In this document: positions 18,556 through 26,358 of the stretch, piece after piece
Position numbering within the stretch: position 1 is the first letter of the stretch
How the letters are laid out: every line of letters begins with the position of its first letter
DNA from: Myxococcales bacterium
GTDB lineage: Bacteria; Myxococcota_A; Polyangia; Polyangiales; Polyangiaceae
Direction of reading: 5' to 3'
Assembly: GCA_025355005.1 (NCBI GenBank)
Contig: JANXLV010000054.1
Coordinates: 1-64,000, forward strand
Length of the DNA: 64,000 bases
Program-made: the position numbers and the translations under genes
Notes under the pieces: generated by a model
Seen by the model: the letters and a program-made list of their open reading frames with translations, nothing else
The model's database searches: none
What the model was told of the DNA's origin: nothing

Positions 18556-19311
18556 TCAGAACACCTGCTCGGCGAACGCGAGCAGGATGTAGTGGGCCTT
18601 GGCGGACTCGGGCTTCAGCACGATCGCGCCGTCGGCGCCCGGCGCGTTGGTCGTGCGGTGGACCAGGTGCGCGCTGTGCGGCTCGGTGGTGCCGCTCGTG
18701 GCGAAGACGGAGATGTGGTCGCCAAGGGTGATCTCGTCCGAGATCTTCGTGACGAGCGCCGCCTGCTTGAACGGGACGAAGGATGCATTATGCACCGATA
18801 GGTCGGTGACGTAGTCCAGCGTCATCGTGTCGTGCCAGCCCTCCGCCCACGGCATTCCACCGGCGAGCGGAGCGTCCATCTCGAGGAGCGAGACGTCCGG
18901 GCTGCCGATGGTGGAGAGGACGTCCACCACCATGCGATAGATCTCCCCGTTCATTCTTCCCTGGATGACCAGGTGCGTGGCGTTCGGGAGAGTGCACGCC
19001 TGATCGCCCGGCGGCACGATCGCCGTGACGGTGCCGTCGAAGCGCCCGAACTTGGGCGTCAGCGCCATGCCGAACGTCGCGGCACAAGCGGCCGCCTTGC
19101 TCCCCGCGTCCACGAACGCGTCCTTCACGGCAGACGCGTCCTGTGCGGTGCCGCCACCGTCGCTGGTGCTCGCGGAGCCGCTGTCTTGCGGCTGCACCGA
19201 TGCGTCGTCAGCTTGTCCGGTTGTCGCTGTCGACGAGCCGCTGCACGCCGCGAGCTCCGCAAGCGCGACCAACGCAACGAGCGAGACTCCAAGAAGAGGG
19301 CGAAGGATCAT
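18556..19311 (-). CDS. Hypothetical lipoprotein
   Basis: 251 residues. Signal with lipobox LAAC (Cys23), followed by a Ser/Asp/Gly/Thr linker to about residue 65. The rest (ATFGMALTPKFGRFDGTVTA onward) is a compact, mostly beta domain with a single paired Cys region (CAATF and CTLPNATHLVIQG), without known family features visible to me. It ends LLAFAEQVF. Its start is 79 nt from the PEBP remnant stop on the same strand. Function unknown. Confidence 0.75.
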   Translation of the reverse strand: MILRPLLGVSLVALVALAELAACSGSSTATTGQADDASVQPQDSGSASTSDGGGTAQDASAVKDAFVDAGSKAAACAATFGMALTPKFGRFDGTVTAIVPPGDQACTLPNATHLVIQGRMNGEIYRMVVDVLSTIGSPDVSLLEMDAPLAGGMPWAEGWHDTMTLDYVTDLSVHNASFVPFKQAALVTKISDEITLGDHISVFATSGTTEPHSAHLVHRTTNAPGADGAIVLKPESAKAHYILLAFAEQVF

Positions 19312-19390
19312 GGTACCCCTCTCTACGACCGCACCGCCGCGCTGTCCAATGACGTTCCCGTGTCGTCCCGCTGAGCGAAGCGCCGGGCGA

Positions 19391-19639
19391 CTAGCGCGAG
19401 TAGGTGAGCGACATCTTTGCCGATGCGACCGTGTGCGCCGTCACAGCTGCGTTGGTCTGGGTAGCGGTGCTCGTCATGGTGACGCCGGGAAGCGTGGCGA
19501 CATCCAGCGCATGCACGGTGATATCGTAGGTGTGCGCGCCACCGCCCATCGGCGGGCACGGCGACAGGAACTGCGCGCCCGAGAAGTCGCCCAGCGACTG
19601 GTGGGCTGCTGGCGCGGCCACCGTGTAGCGTAGCTCATC
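19391..19639 (-). pseudogene. C-terminal remnant of a PEBP (YbhB/YbcL) family gene
   Basis: The frame encodes only the last third of a phosphatidylethanolamine-binding protein: FLSPCPPMGGGAHTYDITVH, then ALDVATLPGV, an AAVTAHTVASAKMSLTYSR ending. In intact YbhB/YbcL proteins this follows about 90-100 residues holding the ligand-pocket motifs (PALSW, DPDAP...HW), none of which occur here. Homology appears to begin near DELRYTVAAPAAHQSLGD; upstream, the open frame continues as shadow sequence into the start of the divergent L,D-transpeptidase gene (start near 19700). The 5' part therefore seems to have been deleted. No start codon with a ribosome-binding site is visible, so a stable product is unlikely. 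Confidence 0.7.
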
Positions 19640-19699
19640 TTGGCCGGGTTTACGTGCGACGCGCGACCGACTAGCTTCCGCGCCGTGCGCCGCGTGTAC

Positions 19700-21472
19700 A
19701 TGACCGTCTTGCTTGCGACCTCCGTCGCCACAGGCGTGAGCTTCGGCTGCCACGGCAACGATCTCAGCGCCACACAGGACGCATCGGACGACGGCGCGCA
19801 GCGCGACGCGGTGGCCGAGCCTATCGACGCCGCCACGTTCGACGCAGGCCCAGGCAAGGAAGCCCGGATGGCCGCGGCGAACTTCATGGTGTCGATCATC
19901 GATCAGCCGTGGTGGCCCGAGAGCAAGCTCGGACCCAAGCGCCTGGGGTACCTGCGCGCGGGCGCGATCGTGATGGCCTACGATCGCCCCATCCAGAACG
20001 AAGACTGCAAGGAGGGCTGGTTTCAGCTGGTCTCTGGCGGATACGTCTGCGGGAAGGCGGTCACGTTCGACATCACGAGCTCGCGTGTGAGGCTTTCACC
20101 CAAGGGGCCGGACGTCCACGCGGGGATGCCATACCGCTACGGCGTGAACCTCACCGACGACACACCGCTCTACCGGCGCGTCCTCAACAACGACGATCGC
20201 AAGAAGTTCGAGCCGTGGCTCATCCCGAAGCCCGCGGCCTCCGAGACCGCGCCTGACGAGAGCGAAGCGAAGGGTGAGCCCACGCCGGTCGCGAGCGCAG
20301 CCCCTGCAAGCAGCGGCGCAGGCGCGAGCGGGAGCACCGACGAGCACGCGCAAGCAGAGGACGATCCCGAGCAGCCGAAGACACGTGCTGGGGCGATCGT
20401 GGATGCGGGCGCGAAGGACGCAGGCCCGAAGCGCCTCAAGGGACTGCGCGGTCACGGCGTGCTCGTGCGGAAGATGGTGCGTGGCTTCTACCTGGCGCTC
20501 GATCGCGACTTCAAGGCGGCGAATGCGCGGTGGTGGCGCACCACGTTCGGCTTCGCGGTCCCGTACGACCGCATCATGGTGCAGCCCGGCGTGACGAAGC
20601 ACCACGGCGCATGGTTCGAGCCCGTGGCGCTCGCTGCGGCTGGCGGAGATGCGGGCGTGTTCGCGTCGGGATTGCCGCGCGCGGACGCGGGCGGATTCGG
20701 CGCGTTCCTCGCGAGCATGGACGCAGGCACGGTGGCGGCGATCGAGGTCGACGGTGGCGCGGTGAGCGGCGGCGCTGTGGAAGCGGCGTTCGCCACCACG
20801 GGCTACGGCATCAAGGTCGACATCCGCTGGGACGAGAAGGAGGGCAAGCCAAAGATCGTCTCGTCCGCGGAGCTGCCGAAGCGAAGCGCCGTGGGCCTGA
20901 CGGGCGCGCGCACGACCGTATCCGGCGTGACCTACGCGGAGACCGTCGCTGGCTTCTGGGTGCGACCGCAGGACGTCACGCCCGCGCATCCGTTGACGCC
21001 GCCCGATCTCGCGCCCAACGAGAAATGGATCGACGTGGACATCACGCGGCAGGCGCTCGTCGCGTATGAAGGCCAGACGCCCGTGTTCGCGACGCTCATC
21101 TCCACGGGCCGACGCAACGCGCAGGACAAGGAGCACGACTTTCCCACGCCGCAAGGCAACTTCCACATCCGCGAGAAGCACGTCACCACGACGATGGACG
21201 GAGACGTAGCGTCCGACGGGCCGTACTCGATCGAGGACGTGCCGTGGGTGATGTACTTCGAGGGCAGCTACGCGCTTCACGGAGCGTTCTGGCACGATCA
21301 GTTCGGCCACATGCGAAGCCACGGCTGCGTGAACATGGCCCCGGATGACGCAAGGACGCTGTTCGCCTGGTCCAGCCCGCACCTGCCGGATGGCTGGCAC
21401 GGAGTGATCGCGACAGAGGAAAAACCAGGGACGAGACTGGTGATCCACGAAGACACGCCGCAGAAGAAGTGA
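19700..21472 (+). CDS. L,D-transpeptidase (YkuD domain) lipoprotein
   Basis: 590 residues from ATG 19700; GTG 19685 is an alternative. The N-terminal signal ends in SFGC, a weak lipobox. A long N-terminal region (about 50-420) has an SH3-like segment (LGYLRAGAIVMAYDRP, GWFQLVSGGYVCGKAV), an Ala/Ser/Glu/Asp-rich linker and beta segments of unknown fold. The YkuD domain is at about 430-585: IDVDITRQALVAYEGQTPVF, TPQGNFHIREKH, YALHGAFWHDQFG and the active-site SHGCVNM with Cys543. YkuD enzymes form 3-3 crosslinks in peptidoglycan or attach lipoproteins to it, and act in the periplasm. It is nearly twice the usual length (about 300 aa) because of the N-terminal region. Confidence 0.92.
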   Translation: MTVLLATSVATGVSFGCHGNDLSATQDASDDGAQRDAVAEPIDAATFDAGPGKEARMAAANFMVSIIDQPWWPESKLGPKRLGYLRAGAIVMAYDRPIQNEDCKEGWFQLVSGGYVCGKAVTFDITSSRVRLSPKGPDVHAGMPYRYGVNLTDDTPLYRRVLNNDDRKKFEPWLIPKPAASETAPDESEAKGEPTPVASAAPASSGAGASGSTDEHAQAEDDPEQPKTRAGAIVDAGAKDAGPKRLKGLRGHGVLVRKMVRGFYLALDRDFKAANARWWRTTFGFAVPYDRIMVQPGVTKHHGAWFEPVALAAAGGDAGVFASGLPRADAGGFGAFLASMDAGTVAAIEVDGGAVSGGAVEAAFATTGYGIKVDIRWDEKEGKPKIVSSAELPKRSAVGLTGARTTVSGVTYAETVAGFWVRPQDVTPAHPLTPPDLAPNEKWIDVDITRQALVAYEGQTPVFATLISTGRRNAQDKEHDFPTPQGNFHIREKHVTTTMDGDVASDGPYSIEDVPWVMYFEGSYALHGAFWHDQFGHMRSHGCVNMAPDDARTLFAWSSPHLPDGWHGVIATEEKPGTRLVIHEDTPQKK

Positions 21473-21493
21473 GCCAGACCTCGAGCTCGACTT

Positions 21494-22873
21494 CTACTCC
21501 GACGCGATGTGGGGGTTCAGCTGCGTTGCCTTGGCTTTGAGGTCCTTGGCCTTCGGTGCGTCGCCTTGCTTCTCTGCGATCTCCCCGGCGACCCAGTAGA
21601 GCTTCGCGTTCACGAGCGGCATCGCGAGCGCCTTGTCGATCGATTTTTTGGCCTCCGCGACGAGGCCGTTCGTCAGCTGGGCGTCTGCCAGCGCCACGTA
21701 GCTCGTGCTGTTGGGCCGCAGCTCCACGTTCTTCTTCAGGAGCTCCAGGGCCTTCTTCGGCTCGTGGGTCTTCATGTAGAACTCGGAGGCGTGCCAGTAC
21801 ATCGCCTCGGGGTACTTCTTCACGAGCACCTCGTAGCCGGCGTGCGCCTTCTCCGCGAGCGCTCGCGCCTCTTCCTTCTTGCCGCCTAGCTCGTACAGCT
21901 CGGAGAGCGCCTGCGCGAACTCTGGATCCTCCGAGAGCTTCACGACCTCCTCGTAGAGCTTCGTGGCCTCGGCGTCCTTGCCCATCATGTGCAGCGTCTC
22001 TGCGAGGTGCTCCGTGCCTGCGACGTACGTGGGCATCCGCGCGATGGCCTCGCGGAAGAACGCGCACGCTTCGTCCAGCCGTCCCACCTGTACGCGCTGG
22101 ATCCCTCGCTGCAGATCCAGATGCGCGACGCCGAGCGGGCCCGTGTCGGAGACAAGATCCTCCGCGGCCTCGTACGCCGCGTCGATGTCGTCCTGCGCGC
22201 CGCCGGTGTCCTGCAGCAGCTGCGCCTCTCGCATCCAGGTCCCGGTCGACGGATAGTCGCGGCGCGCCTTCTTGATGGCTGCGATCGCCGGCTCGTACTT
22301 GCCGTCATTCCAGTCGAGCTCCGTCGCGACGGCTGCGATTCGCTCGGGCGCACCTCCCAGCTTCCGCGCGCGCTCGAGATCCGCGCGCGCCTCCTTGAAG
22401 CGATGCAAGCTCTGCTCCTGCTCTGCACGCGACAGCCAACCATCGGGCAGCTCGGGCGACAGCTTCGTGAGCTCCGTTGCCTGGTCGATGCCGAGCGCGA
22501 GCTCATCGAGATCGCCACGGTAGCGACCGCGCGTGTGGTGCGAGCCGCTCAGCATCGTCAGGTTCGAAGCGTTGGTCGGGCTCTTCTTGACCAGCCGCTC
22601 GAGCTCCTTGATGCGCGCGTCGAGGTTGCCGAGATAGATGTCCGCGCCCGTTGTGGAGAGCTCCGCTTGGGTCTTGGGCCTGCGTCGCAGCCGTCGCGCA
22701 CCACCGAGATCGGCGACGCTCGCATCGACCGCGCGCGCGCTGCCTCCGTCGCTGCCTCCGTCGTTCATGGCGGCATCGGGAGCGGTCGTCGTGTCGGTCG
22801 TGGAGCTCTTGCAAGAGCCCCCGCTCATGAGGAGCAAGACCCCCACGGTACCCGAACGGACCAGCTCCCCCAT
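21494..22873 (-). CDS. TPR-repeat lipoprotein
   Basis: 459 residues from ATG 22873; ATG 22894 is seven codons upstream. The signal has lipobox SGGSC. A short Asp/Gly/Ser linker and an Arg-rich patch (GGARRLRRRPKT) lead into an almost continuous helical repeat array (about residues 75-450): ARIKELERLVKKSPTNASN, WLSRAEQEQSLHRFKEARAD, GTEHLAETLHMMGKDAEATK, ALELLKKNVELRPNS and others, spaced by about 34-36 residues, which is the TPR period. It is probably a protein-interaction scaffold at the inner face of the outer membrane. It converges with the L,D-transpeptidase gene (21 nt between stops) and is divergent from the DUF4331 pair. Confidence 0.82.
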   Translation of the reverse strand: MGELVRSGTVGVLLLMSGGSCKSSTTDTTTAPDAAMNDGGSDGGSARAVDASVADLGGARRLRRRPKTQAELSTTGADIYLGNLDARIKELERLVKKSPTNASNLTMLSGSHHTRGRYRGDLDELALGIDQATELTKLSPELPDGWLSRAEQEQSLHRFKEARADLERARKLGGAPERIAAVATELDWNDGKYEPAIAAIKKARRDYPSTGTWMREAQLLQDTGGAQDDIDAAYEAAEDLVSDTGPLGVAHLDLQRGIQRVQVGRLDEACAFFREAIARMPTYVAGTEHLAETLHMMGKDAEATKLYEEVVKLSEDPEFAQALSELYELGGKKEEARALAEKAHAGYEVLVKKYPEAMYWHASEFYMKTHEPKKALELLKKNVELRPNSTSYVALADAQLTNGLVAEAKKSIDKALAMPLVNAKLYWVAGEIAEKQGDAPKAKDLKAKATQLNPHIASE

Positions 22874-23020
22874 CCCACACGCGATTGGACGCATCGGGTG
22901 GATCTACACGATCCCAGAGCCGGATCGAGGACTGCGCACATTTGACCACTGGGCCGCCATAATGTCCGTGAATGTAGGTGCAGGTGCGGTGGCATCGGTG
23001 TTGCGTGAGTGGTCTTCATC

Positions 23021-23689
23021 ATGAAGCTCAAGGCCCTCGCAGTTGTCCTTCCGGTGCTGGCGCTCCTCTCCTTCTCGTCGACCGACAGCCAGGCGTCGGA
23101 CCATGTGGACGGCCTCAAGACGGCGCTCGACAACGCGGCGGACCTCACGGACCTCTACACGTTCGTCAGCCCCAAGGACCCGACCAAGCTCGTGATGGTC
23201 CTCAATGTCCACGGCATCGCCTCCTCGATGTCGCGCTTCTCGAACGCGGTCGACTACAAGTTCCGCATTCGCCCCATCGACGACGCGACGAAGCTCGTCC
23301 CCGCCGCCGACGCGCGCCGCGAGCAGAGCATGGTGTGCAGCTTCTCCGGCGGCATCCCCTTCATCGACGCGAACCAGCACGCGACGTGCACGTTCAACTT
23401 CGGCGCGACGAAGCAGGTCGTGCGGTTCGACACCCGCAGCGACAGGTACTCCGCCGGCGGCGACGGCGCAGCAGGCGGCGTGCGCGTGTTCGCGGGCGTG
23501 CGCTCCGACACCTGGTTCCTCGATGGCGGCAAGACCGTCAAGTACGTCTACTCGAACGAGCCCGTCTCGCAGGCCGCAGGTTCGAACCTCCTCGAAGGAC
23601 AGAACGTCCTCAGCATCGTGGTCGAGGTCGACAAGCAGAAGCTTGCTGGACCGCTCCTCGCCATCACCGCCCAGACGGTTCGTAAGTGA
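23021..23689 (+). CDS. DUF4331-family exported protein, N-terminal half of family fold
   Basis: 222 residues from ATG 23021; GTG 23009 is an alternative. Signal peptide 1-26 (SSTDSQA). The mature protein begins with the DUF4331 signature: SDHVDGL, then DLTDLYTFVSPKDPTKLVMV, beta strands (YKFRIRPIDD, CTFNFGATKQVVRFDTRSDR) and the mid-family motif NVLSIVVEVDKQKLAG, and stops there. Full-length DUF4331 proteins continue for another 150-250 residues with a second half that ends in a GGRxxNDDxxDV motif. That second half appears to be encoded by the next gene, whose frame overlaps this stop (GTGA at 23686-23689). Function of the family is unknown. A periplasmic or secreted location is likely. Confidence 0.85.
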   Translation: MKLKALAVVLPVLALLSFSSTDSQASDHVDGLKTALDNAADLTDLYTFVSPKDPTKLVMVLNVHGIASSMSRFSNAVDYKFRIRPIDDATKLVPAADARREQSMVCSFSGGIPFIDANQHATCTFNFGATKQVVRFDTRSDRYSAGGDGAAGGVRVFAGVRSDTWFLDGGKTVKYVYSNEPVSQAAGSNLLEGQNVLSIVVEVDKQKLAGPLLAITAQTVRK

Positions 23690-23700
23690 AAGCCAAGACC

Positions 23701-24336
23701 ATGAAGACCATCAAAGCCATCGCGCTCACCTTCGCCTTCGCCTCCGCTTCCCTCGTCTTCGGCTGCGCCCAGCAGGGTGAGTCCGCCGAGACCCAGCCCC
23801 AGACCGCGAGCGAAGATCTCGTGATGTTCCCCGGCAGCGTCGATCACGTCGGCATCGTGGAGTCCACGACGATGATGCTCGTGTCGGGCGCATCGGACTT
23901 CGCCACTGTCCTCGACTCGTACAACCAGGACGATCCCTTCGCGCTCAAGACGGGAAACTACCAGGCGGCGTTCGCGAAGAACCTCCGCAAGTTCGACGTC
24001 CGCGACGGCAAGAGTGAGTGGACCCCCGACCAGGTCACCTCCTTCTCGACACGCATGGCGAGCGGCAATTACCAGGTGATCGACACGTCGATGCCGTGCG
24101 ACTACACGAACCCCCACACGTACCTCGAGATCGAGCGCGCGCAGCTCACCGGCAAGCGTCACCAGACCTGCGGCGGCCGCATGCCGAACGAAGACGCGAT
24201 GGACGTCACGCTGAACTTCCTCATCCGCGGCCCCGCCGCGAACATCACGGGCCCCGGCGCGCTGCGCGACGGCGTGGACCAGGCGACCGAGAAGAGCTCC
24301 AACACCTTCCCGTACCTCGCTGACCTCAACGAGTAA
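23701..24336 (+). CDS. DUF4331-like lipoprotein, C-terminal half of family fold
   Basis: 211 residues from ATG 23701; GTG 23686 overlaps the upstream stop by 4 nt and is also possible. It has its own lipoprotein signal (SLVFGC, Cys22). The mature part carries late-DUF4331 features: VDHVGIVESTTMMLVSGASD, YNQDDPFALKTGNYQAAF, and the near-terminal GGRMPNEDAMDVTLNFLIRG followed by DGVDQATEKSSNTFPYLADL, matching the typical family ending. It lacks the N-terminal DLYTF signature, which is on the upstream gene. The two proteins could assemble into one DUF4331 fold, with this one tethering the pair to the membrane; that is inference. Confidence 0.8.
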   Translation: MKTIKAIALTFAFASASLVFGCAQQGESAETQPQTASEDLVMFPGSVDHVGIVESTTMMLVSGASDFATVLDSYNQDDPFALKTGNYQAAFAKNLRKFDVRDGKSEWTPDQVTSFSTRMASGNYQVIDTSMPCDYTNPHTYLEIERAQLTGKRHQTCGGRMPNEDAMDVTLNFLIRGPAANITGPGALRDGVDQATEKSSNTFPYLADLNE

Positions 24337-26211
24337 CTACATCTTGCCCGCGTGGTCGAGGATCACCCTCGCTACGAGTGGGGCGCTCGTCGGGGAGAAG
24401 TGAGAGCCGTCGGGCCGCGCGTATTTGTCTGCGGTGGGCGTGGTGTCGTCGCACGGTACGGCCTTGTCGCGGCAGTAGACGTCGTCGATGTTGACGACCG
24501 TGATGCGCGCATCGACCTTGGCGGTGTCGCGTACCATCTTGTTCCATTGCTCCGCCCAGTCGTAGTGTTCGAGCAGCTGACGGAGGAAGAAGTTGCAACC
24601 GACTGCCGGGCAGCGGGCGAGCATCCCCCTCCCCGGCCGGTCTTGCTCGATGAAGAGGATGCGGGCGCCGCCGACCGTGAGCCGATCGATCTCGCTGCGT
24701 AGGTCCGCCTCTTGCGCCTTCCAGAACTCCGGCGTGCCCGGACGCACGTGACGACCGTCGGGCTCCACCCGGTCCGCGAGATCGTAGCGAGACCACCACA
24801 CGACGACGTCGGGTCGCTGGTTTTGCACCAGATCTTGCTGGAGCTTCGGCACGTCTACCAGGCACTCCTCGCTGTGGTTCCACGGATTGCCTGCCGCATC
24901 CACGACCAGATACGGGAACGTCGCGCAGCCGCCGACAGATGCAGAATACACGTACCAGTGCCGCGCCTCCGCCTCCCTGGCGACATAGGGGAGAAGGCGC
25001 TTTGGGACCGAGTCGCCCACGAGCAGCACCGTGAAGCCTTGCTTCGGCGGCGGCTTCACGAGAAGCAGCGTCATCCCGCACAAGCCAACGAGGAGCAGCG
25101 GTGTCATCCACAGAAGTCGCCTTTGCGAGAGCGGCGCGCTGAGACGGCCATGCCGGATCGGCTTCTCGACCAGGAAGTAGGAGACGGTGGAGATCGCGAT
25201 GGTGGCGGCGAGAATGGCGAGCTTGCCGAGCGGCGTGTTCGCGCCCTTCGTGGTGGCGCTCCACACGATGAGCGGCCAGTGCCACAGGTAGAAGCCGTAC
25301 GAGATGGCGCCGAGCTTCTCGATCGGACCGAACGACAGGACTCGAGAGAAGAGCGTGTGACCGCTCTCCACCGCCATGATGAGGAGGCAGCACGCAAAGA
25401 CGAAGCCGACGGCGCCGCCAGTGAAGTACGCGCGCGCGATGCCCTCCTTCGTTCCCAGGGTAGCGACGCCTGCGATCACACCGACGAGCCCGGCAACGAA
25501 CATGGGCCAGCGCGCGCGTGTCGCGAACGCTCGGACCCGCTGGCTCTGCCACACAGCGGCGAGGAGGGCTCCAGAGAGCGGCTCGAACGCGCGCGTCTCC
25601 GTTCCCATGTACGCGCGCTCGGGATGGGTGGGCCCGTAGAAGACGAAGAGCAGCACGGCGGACACGAAAGCGAGCACCATCGACAGAATGCCGACTACGC
25701 GCTCGGGCGACGCCTTACGAGATCGCGCGTAGAAGAGGCAGAGCGCGACCGTCGCAGGCCAGACGACGTAGAACTGCTCCTCGATCGCGAGCGACCACAC
25801 GTGCTGCAGCGGCGACACCGTGTCGTCGTTTGCGAAGTACGACGATGACGAGATGAATCGCCAGTTCGCGAGGTAGATGACGCTCGCGATCACGTCCTTC
25901 TGCACCTTGGCGCGCAAGAACCCGGGTGCCTTCCACGCGGCCCAGGCGATGACGCTGATCGCCACCACCGCAAACGCAGGAAGCAGTCGCCGCACGCGAC
26001 GCCCCCAGAATGCACCGACCGCGACCTTCTGCGTCTTCTCGATCTCCAGGAACAGGAGCTGCGTGATCAGGTAGCCCGACAGAACGAAGAAGAGATCCAC
26101 ACCAAGGAAGCCGCCGCTCATCTTCGGCACGTTCACGTGGAACGCGAACACGAGGAGGACAGCAACCGCGCGCAGTCCGTCGAGCGCGGGGCGCCTGCCA
26201 GGGGGAGCCAT
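24337..26211 (-). CDS. O-acyltransferase (acyltransferase 3) with C-terminal SGNH domain
   Basis: 624 residues. Residues 1-345 are a multi-pass acyltransferase-3 domain: RPALDGLRAVAVLLVFAFH with His25, FLGVDLFFVLSGYLITQLL, and about ten hydrophobic segments. Residues 385-624 form an extracytoplasmic SGNH/GDSL-like domain, with VLLVGDSVPKRLL as the first block and DGSHFSP near the end as the Asp/His block. This architecture (as in OatA and OafB) transfers acetyl groups across the inner membrane to peptidoglycan, lipopolysaccharide O-antigen or other glycans. The acceptor here is unknown. It begins 12 nt after a gene remnant and 147 nt after the stop of the metallopeptidase-like lipoprotein on the same strand. 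Confidence 0.93.
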   Translation of the reverse strand: MAPPGRRPALDGLRAVAVLLVFAFHVNVPKMSGGFLGVDLFFVLSGYLITQLLFLEIEKTQKVAVGAFWGRRVRRLLPAFAVVAISVIAWAAWKAPGFLRAKVQKDVIASVIYLANWRFISSSSYFANDDTVSPLQHVWSLAIEEQFYVVWPATVALCLFYARSRKASPERVVGILSMVLAFVSAVLLFVFYGPTHPERAYMGTETRAFEPLSGALLAAVWQSQRVRAFATRARWPMFVAGLVGVIAGVATLGTKEGIARAYFTGGAVGFVFACCLLIMAVESGHTLFSRVLSFGPIEKLGAISYGFYLWHWPLIVWSATTKGANTPLGKLAILAATIAISTVSYFLVEKPIRHGRLSAPLSQRRLLWMTPLLLVGLCGMTLLLVKPPPKQGFTVLLVGDSVPKRLLPYVAREAEARHWYVYSASVGGCATFPYLVVDAAGNPWNHSEECLVDVPKLQQDLVQNQRPDVVVWWSRYDLADRVEPDGRHVRPGTPEFWKAQEADLRSEIDRLTVGGARILFIEQDRPGRGMLARCPAVGCNFFLRQLLEHYDWAEQWNKMVRDTAKVDARITVVNIDDVYCRDKAVPCDDTTPTADKYARPDGSHFSPTSAPLVARVILDHAGKM

Positions 26212-26223
26212 GGACTCGCTTAC

Positions 26224-26358
26224 CTACTGCGTAGTGAACGCCCAGTCGAGCTTCACTGGGGCGGCCCCCTGCGTGGCCTCCACGTGAACGCGATACTTCT
26301 TGCCCGGCGTGAGCGGCTTGTTCGCGTACATCACATACGCATGCCCTTCAGGATACGC
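26224..26358 (-). pseudogene. Coding-like tail after an in-frame TAG (Ig/CAP-type end)
   Basis: Directly after the TAG at 26361-26359, the same frame continues for 44 clean codons to a second TAG. The peptide reads like the end of an Ig-like domain as found behind CAP/SCP-type exported proteins: EGHAYVMYANKPL, TPGKKYRVHVEATQG and the closing LDWAFTTQ. It has no start codon of its own. It is either the 3' remnant of a lost gene fused here by deletion, or a true extension of the upstream lipoprotein now cut off by a nonsense mutation or read through. The remnant reading is favoured because the upstream protein has its own plausible end. Confidence 0.5.

Noticed and set aside
22941-22970. TTGACC and CATAAT as a sigma-70-type promoter before the DUF4331 pair
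   Set aside because: The spacing between the two boxes is about 11 nt, too short for a working promoter of that type.
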